Assembly (NCBI GenBank): GCA_025351145.1
Contig: JANXWM010000501.1
Location: forward strand, 1-5,453
From: Chitinophagaceae bacterium
Lineage (GTDB): Bacteria; Bacteroidota; Bacteroidia; Chitinophagales; Chitinophagaceae
Direction: 5' to 3'
DNA: 5,453 bases
Of this stretch, positions 1 through 5,453 are shown in pieces. Position numbers and translations under genes: made by a program. Under the pieces are notes generated by a model. The model worked only from the letters and a program-made list of their open reading frames with translations, did not search any database and was not told the origin of the DNA. Numbering within the stretch: the stretch's first letter is position 1; each line of letters starts with the position of its first letter.

Positions 1-373
1 TTGCGTTTTCATTCCAGTTCGAGACCTGCCAGCGTACTTTTTTGCATTGCTCTTTTTTGGCAAAATCAATAATGGTATTTAGTAATTTGCTGCCAATATT
101 TTGCCCGCGGTAATCATCACATACATACAGGTCATCAAGATAAATGGCTTTGCCGCTCCAGGAATAATAAGCAAAGAAAAATGACGCAAAACCCACAATG
201 GTATTGGTTTTTGTCTCAGCCACAAAGCATTGAAAAAAATTCTTTTCCGCAATCATTTGCTCAAGTGTAATCATTACCTTTTCCGGTGTGCGCTGAAAGA
301 TGGCGAATTCTTTTATTAAAGAAAATATTGCAGCGAAATCTTTTTCTTCTCCTTTGCGGATTGTTATGTTCAT
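1..373 (-). CDS. GNAT-family N-acetyltransferase, SSAT/thialysine acetyltransferase-like (C-terminus cut by window edge)
   Basis: This is a GCN5-related acetyltransferase, expected to transfer acetyl from acetyl-CoA to an amine in the cytoplasm. The 124 visible residues begin MNITIRKGEEKD, the usual first beta strand and helix of the fold. The acetyl-CoA loop follows the core strand (YLDDLYV, residues 78-84) as YRGQNIGSKLL (88-98). Next comes VRWQVSNWNENA (113-124), where the W-N-E stretch matches the position seen in spermidine/spermine and thialysine N-acetyltransferases. That points to a small polyamine-like or diamine substrate, but the substrate is inferred. The usual R-G-x-G-x-G loop has Asn at position 92 in place of the first of its later glycines. 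An in-frame TGA lies just upstream and no other ATG intervenes, so the start at 373 is firm. No Shine-Dalgarno is visible. The gene follows the radical SAM gene by 150 nt on the same strand. The last quarter or so of the protein is outside the window. Confidence 0.9.
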   Translation of the reverse strand, partial: MNITIRKGEEKDFAAIFSLIKEFAIFQRTPEKVMITLEQMIAEKNFFQCFVAETKTNTIVGFASFFFAYYSWSGKAIYLDDLYVCDDYRGQNIGSKLLNTIIDFAKKEQCKKVRWQVSNWNENA

Positions 374-456
374 GAAATAAAATATTTGATTTCAATATCG
401 ACATTGTTTGCAAATTCTTTTACTTTCATCTTCGCACTGCCCATTAGAATTTCATC

Positions 457-512
457 AGTACAAGGGTGCGACGCAAGGAACGATGAGAAAAGAATATCTG
501 CCTGGTTCAAAA
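457..512 (+). repeat. Dispersed intergenic repeat, copy 1
   Basis: The left arm AGTACAAGGGTGCGACGCAA (457-476) and right arm TCTGCCTGGTTCAAAA (497-512) flank a 20-nt middle. The same two arms, with one mismatch in each, occur in reverse orientation at 3552-3608, while the middles are unrelated. The core TGCGACGCA is an odd palindrome around a central A. The copy sits between the radical SAM stop and the acetyltransferase start. It may be a short intergenic repetitive element of the REP/MITE kind, but I cannot assign it to a named family. Confidence 0.75.
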
Positions 513-523
513 AACCTTTGCTG

Positions 524-1819
524 CTAATAATGGGCAAAATCTTTTTCGTAATTGCCTTTCTGTCTTTCGATCGGGGGATTGAAATAACCGAATTTTAAAT
601 GCGGAAATTCTTCGTGAATAAGTTCCATAAATTGTTTTACGCCCATGATCTCGCCGGTTTCGGTAACGCCAATTTTAGAAAGATACCAGTCAGGGTCAAT
701 ATTAAAATTGCGCCACTGAATCATGGTAAGGTCTGTGTCGCGTATCAGTTTGCGCAGGGCTTCATATTCTTCCACACTGTCCGTCATGCCGGGAAAAACA
801 AAGTAGTTAATGCTGGCCCATCCACCATAGCTGCGCATAACTTTAAGGCTCTCCACAATATCTTCGAACTGGTAATTATTGGGTCGGTAATATGGCGTGT
901 AAATATGTTTGCGTGCAGAGTTGGTGCTTACGCGGATACTGTTTAAACCCGCTTCGCACAAGGCTTTCACTGCATCTGGCTTACTGCCGTTGGTGTTAAT
1001 GTTGATGCTGCCGCGGCTGGTATGTTTGCGCATTTCAATGATGGCTTCGCGTATGGTTTCCCACATCAAAAGGGGTTCGCCTTCGCAGCCTTGGCCAAAG
1101 CTTACAATAGGATAGGGTGCTTTCATTAAATGCGGCACGGTAAACTCGGTGATCTCTTCGGCAGTGGGTTTAAATGTAAGCCTGTCCTGCGTAGAAACGA
1201 TGGTTTCTTCCACAGGCTGAAAAGAAATGCAGCCAATACAATTTGCATTACACGCAGGCGAAGAAGGCACCGGGCACTCCCACCTGTGCAAAGAAAAATT
1301 TCTTGCTGCTGGGCAGTGATAAGTGAGTGCGCAATTATTCATCAGGTGTTTTACAAGACGGTTGTGCGGGTAGGTTTGCAATAAGTGTTCGGCACCGGAT
1401 TGTATTTTATCTTCATCGTAGCCCGCACATTCCTGGCGTATATCCTGTTCAATACGCACAGCAGTAACATAAAATTGATCGTTGCGCCAGCCTGCTGCAG
1501 TATAACAAAACAACGGAAGCGTTGGTGCATCAGGTTCTGTTTCGTAAGCGGCGATGTATAAACCCGTATGTGCCGGTGGAATAAATGCAGCCACGGCCCA
1601 GCCTTTATCGCACAAACGCATATCACCAGTTTCTACATCAATGCCAATGGCTTTGCGGCCAGGCAGTTCGTACAGGTTGCCGCCTTCCGGTAGTTCTATC
1701 CAGTCTTCTTCGGGTACGGGATAAGCATCCCAGCCTGCACGGCCGGTTGCATAGAGGCTGAGGTCTTCAAAAATATTTCCCTCACCGTCGGAGTATAATA
1801 GAAAAGGAGATTGATGCAT
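524..1819 (-). CDS. Radical SAM protein of unknown function
   Basis: This 431-residue protein has a radical SAM core beginning near residue 185. The 4Fe-4S binding motif CNANCIGC supplies C190, C194 and C197 (C-x3-C-x2-C). A GGEP-like stretch GQGCEGEPL follows at 242-250, then NINTNGSKPD at 273-282 and SIRVSTNS at 294-301, all usual for the SAM-binding half barrel. The first 165 residues form a separate domain I do not recognise. Between the two lies a conserved-looking linker with C163, C169 and C182, which together with C245 could hold an auxiliary cluster; that is inference. There is no SPASM-type cysteine-rich tail, since the protein ends soon after the barrel. The reaction and substrate are unknown, and no peptide precursor gene is seen nearby. 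The ATG lies 23 nt after the membrane-protein gene, so cotranscription is likely. No Shine-Dalgarno is visible, as is common in Bacteroidota. Confidence 0.93.
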   Translation of the reverse strand: MHQSPFLLYSDGEGNIFEDLSLYATGRAGWDAYPVPEEDWIELPEGGNLYELPGRKAIGIDVETGDMRLCDKGWAVAAFIPPAHTGLYIAAYETEPDAPTLPLFCYTAAGWRNDQFYVTAVRIEQDIRQECAGYDEDKIQSGAEHLLQTYPHNRLVKHLMNNCALTYHCPAARNFSLHRWECPVPSSPACNANCIGCISFQPVEETIVSTQDRLTFKPTAEEITEFTVPHLMKAPYPIVSFGQGCEGEPLLMWETIREAIIEMRKHTSRGSININTNGSKPDAVKALCEAGLNSIRVSTNSARKHIYTPYYRPNNYQFEDIVESLKVMRSYGGWASINYFVFPGMTDSVEEYEALRKLIRDTDLTMIQWRNFNIDPDWYLSKIGVTETGEIMGVKQFMELIHEEFPHLKFGYFNPPIERQKGNYEKDFAHY

Positions 1820-1842
1820 AAAGTAAAGTGTGTAAACTGTTT

Positions 1843-2406
1843 TCAGCTATTGGCTGCCAGCCGTGAACGGCAAAATTCGTTAAATTCTGCTTCACTGCTG
1901 ATATTGGATTCAAAGGGTAAAATTTCTGACTGGATGATCTTGTTATTTTTAAAATCAATGGTGAGCACACCATCTTTTAAAACTACGTTTTGAAGGTCGC
2001 CCCACCTTATCCTTTGCTGGGGGAAAATGCGCAGGTGAATTTCTTTTTCCCTTAAAACAAACTCGAAATTTTTCTTCACTGCACCCTTTAGTAATGCTAT
2101 AGCCGCTACTGCACTGGCAACCCATAAATGCCCGAGAAAAATCCATCCTGTAATGGCCCACAAAAAACCTGTTTCAGCAAAATTTACTTTTCTAAAGAAA
2201 GCATACCGGGCTAATTTATTTTGGTAAAGAATAATGAAAGCGCTCAGTAAAAGCAATAGTGGCCAGATGTACTGAATGCTGTCGCCCTGGTAATAAGCTA
2301 CCAATGCCAGCGAAACTGCGTTTACAATAAGAATGGAAACCTGGAATGGTTGTATGTATTTATATTGCTCATTGGGTATAACTACCCTGTAAAATTGTTC
2401 AGGCAT
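1843..2406 (-). CDS. Small membrane protein with C-terminal soluble domain, function unknown
   Basis: I do not recognise a family for this 187-residue protein. Hydrophobic segments lie at about 21-39, 46-62 and 80-107, the last long enough for one bent or two closely packed helices. There is no cleavable signal peptide. Residues 110-187 are polar and rich in alternating beta-type stretches (FEFVLREKEIHLRIF, RIRWGDLQNVVLKDGVLTIDF). This pattern of a few helices followed by a small beta domain resembles bacterial PH-like (YdbT/YcxB-type) membrane proteins, but that assignment is only a structural guess. Its ATG overlaps the stop of the upstream ureohydrolase gene by one base (TAATG), which implies translational coupling and a shared transcript. 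The radical SAM gene follows 23 nt downstream. Its position suggests a partner or accessory role for its neighbours, which cannot be specified from sequence. Confidence 0.88.
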   Translation of the reverse strand: MPEQFYRVVIPNEQYKYIQPFQVSILIVNAVSLALVAYYQGDSIQYIWPLLLLLSAFIILYQNKLARYAFFRKVNFAETGFLWAITGWIFLGHLWVASAVAAIALLKGAVKKNFEFVLREKEIHLRIFPQQRIRWGDLQNVVLKDGVLTIDFKNNKIIQSEILPFESNISSEAEFNEFCRSRLAANS

Positions 2407-3452
2407 TAAGTATTACTTTTCATCAAAAAATTACACAGCTTCCACAGCATACGTGCGCCAACATTACTATCCCAGTTATGCTCTGCACCTACTCCAACTT
2501 CTACAAGGTCAAACCCAATCAGTTTTCTGCCGCTTTCAATAACTTTCTTAAAAAGATAGAGCACCTGCTGTGCTTCAAGTCCGCCGGGTACGGGTGTACC
2601 GGTATTGGGGCAATGTTTACGGTCGAGCCCGTCAATATCAAAACTAAAATAAACCTGTTGTGGTAAATGAGCTACAATAGTATCGGCAATATCGCTCCAG
2701 TGCTGCCCTTCGAATAACCTTTCTTTTATATGGTCGTCAAAATAAGTAATCACCCTATAATTGCTGTTGCAGATATAGTTCCATTCTTCCTCGCAGTAAT
2801 CTCTTACACCAACCTGCACCACCCTTTCAATTTGCGGAATATTGCTCAAAGCATTGTACATAATAGATGCATGCGAGTTGATAAACCCTTCGTAAGATTT
2901 ACGAAGGTCGCAATGTGCATCAATCTGCAGAATGCCAAATGTGCCGTATTTTTCTGCAAGCGCTTTATAAAAACCCAAAGGTGTACTGTGGTCGCCGCCC
3001 AGTAAACCAACGAGTTTGTTGCTATCGAGCAGGGCTTTGGTTTGTTCATAAACCCAGTTGTTAAGCATGGTGCCGCCTTCATTAATTTCTTTCAGGCTTT
3101 TGCACATGAATTTATTGTCTTCAACCAGCGAACCTTTTGAAATATAGTCAATATAAAGCTCAGCCTCTTTGCGCAGGTAATCACTTTTCATTAATATTTT
3201 TCTGTCAACCTCACGCATAAAAAAACCTTCACGCCAGCCTTGGGGAACATAAGCATCAAAAAGATCAACCTGCATACTTGCTTTAAAAATATGGTCAGGA
3301 CTGCGGGATGTGCCGGCACCATAACTTGCTGTAACTTCCCAGGGTACAGGCAGCAAAACAAGTTTTGAATCTTCTTCTGTAAAGGGCAGGCCAAAAATAT
3401 TATTGTTTGGGTTACTCGCCACATTGGGATCGAACTTAGAAAGGTCAGTCAT
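2406..3452 (-). CDS. Agmatinase/arginase-family ureohydrolase
   Basis: This enzyme belongs to the Mn2+-dependent ureohydrolase superfamily, which splits guanidino groups to urea and an amine; agmatine to putrescine is the likeliest reaction. From the ATG at 3452 the protein has 348 residues. The metal-site motifs are all present: GGDHS (152-156), DAHCD (178-182) and SFDIDGLD (270-277), giving the six expected ligands H155, D178, H180, D182, D272 and D274. GTPVPGG (285-291) and the conserved Glu in LVEVG (E318) complete the active site. The TGTP form fits agmatinase or arginase better than formimidoylglutamase, and no hut genes are nearby. It is longer than classical agmatinases of about 300 residues, with extra sequence between about 80 and 140. 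The usual Pro after the last Asp motif is Arg. The reading frame stays open to a TTG at 3482, but MTDLSKFDPN at 3452 looks like the natural N-terminus. Substrate specificity (agmatine, arginine, guanidine or other) is not settled by sequence. Confidence 0.93.
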   Translation of the reverse strand: MTDLSKFDPNVASNPNNNIFGLPFTEEDSKLVLLPVPWEVTASYGAGTSRSPDHIFKASMQVDLFDAYVPQGWREGFFMREVDRKILMKSDYLRKEAELYIDYISKGSLVEDNKFMCKSLKEINEGGTMLNNWVYEQTKALLDSNKLVGLLGGDHSTPLGFYKALAEKYGTFGILQIDAHCDLRKSYEGFINSHASIMYNALSNIPQIERVVQVGVRDYCEEEWNYICNSNYRVITYFDDHIKERLFEGQHWSDIADTIVAHLPQQVYFSFDIDGLDRKHCPNTGTPVPGGLEAQQVLYLFKKVIESGRKLIGFDLVEVGVGAEHNWDSNVGARMLWKLCNFLMKSNT

Positions 3453-3479
3453 AACAGAGGTGTAATTGTAAATCGGGCG

Positions 3480-3511
3480 CAAATTAAATCCTTATTTGTG
3501 AATACTGGCAA
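3480..3511 (-). promoter_or_regulatory. Candidate Bacteroidota-type promoter for the ureohydrolase operon
   Basis: On the minus strand a TTG (3511-3509) is followed after 21 nt by TTAATTTG (3487-3480). This resembles the Bacteroidota -33 TTG / -7 TAnnTTTG pattern, with a mismatch in the second base of the -7 element. Transcription would begin some 20-25 nt before the ATG at 3452. In AT-rich DNA such a match can arise by chance. Confidence 0.25.
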
Positions 3512-3551
3512 GTTTGTTCAATATCGGTGGGTTGTTAATACAGAAAATGCA

Positions 3552-3608
3552 TTTTGAACCGGGCAGAAGTACAGGCATGAAGCTTTAGTTGCGTCGCACT
3601 CTTGTACT
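3552..3608 (-). repeat. Dispersed intergenic repeat, copy 2 (inverted relative to copy 1)
   Basis: Read on the minus strand, the element begins AGTACAAGAGTGCGACGCAA (3608-3589), has a 21-nt middle, and ends TCTGCCCGGTTCAAAA (3567-3552). It matches copy 1 at 19 of 20 and 15 of 16 arm positions. In this copy AGTACA at 3568-3573 is also complementary to TGTACT at 3603-3608, so the outer part can fold into a hairpin. It lies about 100 bp upstream of the ureohydrolase start. Confidence 0.75.
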
Positions 3609-3743
3609 TTAGTAACATTATTCAGCTAATGAACGTTCGTCTTGTAAATTCGTTTTATACTTGCAGTAATGCGAAAACTTTACAAGTAATAAGCCCGCAA
3701 AAAACTGATGCTGCAGCTGATAAAAGATATAAAAATGAAAGGA

Positions 3744-3786
3744 TTGCGACGCAACCGGGATGCCATGAAAAGATTAGCTGGTATTC
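3744..3786 (+). repeat. Degenerate partial copy of the dispersed repeat
   Basis: TTGCGACGCAA (3744-3754) contains the palindromic core of the two better copies. The downstream stretch GATGCCATGAAAAGATTAGCTG followed by GTATTC can be aligned with gaps to the second half of copy 1 (GATGAGAAAAG, then CTGGTTC). The AGTACAAG end is missing. The match is weak enough that only the core is secure. Confidence 0.35.
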
Positions 3787-3842
3787 ACTTTCATTTTTTA
3801 AATATCAATTTTACACTTAATAATAAACGCCAAAAATTTTCT

Positions 3843-3854
3843 TAATAGCTATTA
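3843..3854. promoter_or_regulatory. Perfect 12-bp palindrome TAATAGCTATTA, possible operator
   Basis: The sequence is fully self-complementary and lies 65 bp upstream of the GH106 start, where a regulator of that gene could bind. It has no spacer or T-tract, so it is not a terminator. No regulator gene is visible in the window, so the operator role is inference. Confidence 0.25.
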
Positions 3855-3919
3855 TATTTCTTATCATCTTCGTTGCAGTGCTTACAAGCATTTGCAGCCA
3901 CAGTATTAAATGATGCCGC

Positions 3920-5453
3920 ATGAAAAAAATTAGAAACAGGTTTTTAAGCATGCTTATTATTTTTTTATGCAGCCTGTTTATTACGGTAACTCAAAGTTTT
4001 AAACAGGATAAAAACGAAACTGTATTTAATGATACTACAGGCAAAAACTGGTTCCCCTATTTTGATTTTGATGCTGCTGAATTTAAAAATCCTTCCCGCG
4101 AATTTGGGCCTTTTACCCGCTGGTGGTGGCCCGGCAATGATGTAACTAATGAAGAACTGAAACGTGAAATAAAATTGTTTGCCGACAATGGTTTTGCCGG
4201 TATAGAAATTCAGCCGCTTACCATGGGCATTAACCCAAATGCGCCACAGGAACGGCTGAACAAAGTTTACAGTTGGGATAGCCCTTCTTTTTATGAGCAT
4301 GTGAAAGCCGTGATGGAACAGGCAAAAAAAAATGGTATTACGGTTGACATGAACGGCGGCAGCGGGTGGCCTTTGGGTGGCCCGCAGGTAGCGCCACAGG
4401 AGAGTATGCTTACGCTCACCTATTGCGACACAATTGTTGCAGGAGGCGAAACAATTAATATTAATGTTCCTAAAAATTTACCCGATTATTCAAAGCTTGT
4501 AATATTTGATGACTATCATCTTTACAATTTTATTGACCCTGCATTAGCAAAACTGCAGTCAGTTATTGCGGCTAAAATTATTAAGAAAGATGCAACGCAG
4601 ATTTTTCTTGATCAGCAATCAGTATTTAATATAACAGGAAATGTTGCGGATAACAAAATCAATTTTAAAACCCCTCCGGGCGGCGAATGGGCAATCATTG
4701 CTTTATGGGCAATGCCCGATGGGCAGATACCTACTTTAATTGCCAGTAAAAACCCTGGCTTTGTTGCAAATCATTTTGACTCTGTGCTGGTACAAAAAAA
4801 TTACGATCATCTTTTTGGTGCCACTACCGGTCTGCGGCAATATTACAGCAAACCTTTCAGGGCAGTTTTCAATGACAGTTATGAGTTTAGAACAGACCGG
4901 CATTATGCTTATAATTTCCTCTCATTTTTTAAACAGCAGAGAGGTTATGATATAACGCCTTTTGTTGCTGCGAACCTGCAGAAGGGATACAACAATAATG
5001 CAGCGGCTTTATTATTTCCTGATGCAAAACCGCCATTTGTTTTTTCAAAAGAAGACTGGCGTTTGCAATATGATTATGATGTAACGGTTGGCGAGCTTTT
5101 ACAATCGCAGTTTATACAAAGCAGTAATAACTGGATGCAGGCCCGTGGCCTTTTGCACCGCACACAGGCTTATGGAATTAAAACAGATGTTATTGCATCG
5201 GGCGGCAGCGCCGCTATCCCTGAAGCTGAACAGTTGTTTGCAAAAGGCTCTGAAGGATTTATTAAGCTGGTAACATCTGGCGCACATTTATATAACCGCC
5301 CGGTAATTACACAGGAATCATTTGTGTTTTTAGCAAGATCGGAAATGACCACGCCGCAAAAGCTGAAAACCTTATCAGATAAGGCTTTTACCTGCGGCAT
5401 TAATCAAATTATTTATTCAGGTACATCGTATAAATACCATACAGATGATTATG
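3920..5453 (+). CDS. GH106-type glycoside hydrolase, probable alpha-L-rhamnosidase (C-terminus beyond window)
   Basis: The open frame runs 511 codons to the window edge without a stop. Residues 1-26 form a Sec signal peptide: basic KKIRNR, then a hydrophobic core, with likely cleavage around TVTQS. Cys17 lies in the core without a proper lipobox, so a periplasmic or secreted rather than lipid-anchored protein is favoured. The GH106 family is recognised by TRWWWPGNDVTNEEL (66-80), GFAGIEIQPL (91-100), MNGGSGWPLGGPQV (144-157), DSYEFRTDRHY (319-329), RTQAYGIKTDVIASGG (414-429) and ITQESFVFL (463-471), ending with GINQIIYSG (493-501). A beta-rich insertion seems to occupy about 170-290. E322 and E466 are the acids best placed for catalysis, by analogy with characterised GH106 enzymes. 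Family members cleave terminal rhamnose from pectin-like glycans. The first in-frame ATG is at 3920, preceded by an in-frame TGA. The remainder of the protein, several hundred residues, is not visible, nor are any SusC/SusD partners. Confidence 0.9.
   Translation, partial: MKKIRNRFLSMLIIFLCSLFITVTQSFKQDKNETVFNDTTGKNWFPYFDFDAAEFKNPSREFGPFTRWWWPGNDVTNEELKREIKLFADNGFAGIEIQPLTMGINPNAPQERLNKVYSWDSPSFYEHVKAVMEQAKKNGITVDMNGGSGWPLGGPQVAPQESMLTLTYCDTIVAGGETININVPKNLPDYSKLVIFDDYHLYNFIDPALAKLQSVIAAKIIKKDATQIFLDQQSVFNITGNVADNKINFKTPPGGEWAIIALWAMPDGQIPTLIASKNPGFVANHFDSVLVQKNYDHLFGATTGLRQYYSKPFRAVFNDSYEFRTDRHYAYNFLSFFKQQRGYDITPFVAANLQKGYNNNAAALLFPDAKPPFVFSKEDWRLQYDYDVTVGELLQSQFIQSSNNWMQARGLLHRTQAYGIKTDVIASGGSAAIPEAEQLFAKGSEGFIKLVTSGAHLYNRPVITQESFVFLARSEMTTPQKLKTLSDKAFTCGINQIIYSGTSYKYHTDDY

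Larger units (their letters stand above)
3453..3919. other. Divergent intergenic region without a convincing gene
   Basis: These 467 bp separate the leftward ureohydrolase operon from the rightward GH106 gene. They hold a candidate leftward promoter (3480-3511), one good and one degraded repeat copy, an 8-bp palindrome GAACGTTC (3631-3638), a 12-bp palindrome TAATAGCTATTA (3843-3854) and a short inverted repeat TGCTTACAAGCA (3879-3890). The longest plus-strand frame here, about 72 codons from a TTG at 3602, runs through both repeat copies and has no recognisable domain, so I do not call it. Confidence 0.7.

Noticed and set aside
432..471. TCGCAC ... GTGCGA inverted repeat as a terminator after the radical SAM gene
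   Set aside because: The stem is only six base pairs with a loop of 28 nt and no following T-tract in the direction of transcription.
386..1384. Several plus-strand frames of 68-115 codons opposite the radical SAM gene
   Set aside because: They are antisense shadows of a gene with clear radical SAM motifs and show no domain of their own.
3453..3482. Ten-residue N-terminal extension of the ureohydrolase from a TTG at 3482
   Set aside because: The ATG at 3452 gives MTDLSKFDPN, a natural-looking N-terminus, and the TTG overlaps the candidate promoter.
3602..3820. Plus-strand frame of 72 codons in the intergenic region, starting with TTG
   Set aside because: It uses a weak start inside repeat copy 2, runs across the degraded copy, has no recognisable domain and no good translation signals.
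3843..3870. TATATTTC after the palindrome as a -7 promoter element for the GH106 gene
   Set aside because: The last base differs from TAnnTTTG and no TTG lies at a suitable distance upstream.
3953..3976. Cys17 of the GH106 signal peptide as a lipoprotein attachment site
   Set aside because: The preceding residues IFL do not fit a lipobox, and the hydrophobic core continues past the Cys.
3965..4300. Minus-strand frame of 111 codons opposite the GH106 gene
   Set aside because: The plus frame has a signal peptide and multiple GH106 motifs across the same stretch; the minus frame is a shadow.

Overview
The window looks like a chromosomal segment from a member of the Bacteroidota, plausibly a Chitinophagaceae-like organism. 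The DNA is moderately AT-rich, and no clear Shine-Dalgarno sequence precedes any start codon. The agmatinase-family protein has the long Bacteroidota-type form, and the secreted glycoside hydrolase is of the GH106 type common in polysaccharide-degrading Bacteroidota. The taxonomic placement is inference from protein style, not from a marker gene.

Left and central part (1-3452), all on the minus strand, in order of transcription: an arginase/agmatinase-family ureohydrolase (2406-3452); a small membrane protein (1843-2406) whose ATG overlaps the ureohydrolase stop as TAATG; a radical SAM protein of unknown function (524-1819), 23 nt further on; and, after a 150-nt gap, a GNAT acetyltransferase (373 down to the window edge, C-terminus missing). 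The GNAT resembles the spermidine/spermine or thialysine N-acetyltransferase group. The first three genes are probably one operon. The chemistry hints at guanidino-compound or polyamine metabolism: hydrolysis of a guanidino substrate at one end, amine acetylation at the other. The roles of the membrane and radical SAM proteins are unknown.

Intergenic part (3453-3919): a 467-bp divergent region with a possible promoter for the ureohydrolase, one full and one degraded copy of a short dispersed repeat, and a perfect 12-bp AT-rich palindrome upstream of the rightward gene. No convincing gene lies here.

Right part (3920-5453, plus strand): the first 511 codons of an exported GH106-type glycoside hydrolase (alpha-L-rhamnosidase family), running off the window. 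It is divergent from the operon and probably unrelated to it.

The most unusual structural feature is a pair of about 56-bp repeats (457-512 and 3552-3608) in inverted orientation. They bracket exactly the ureohydrolase, membrane protein and radical SAM genes, with the same end of each repeat pointing inward.
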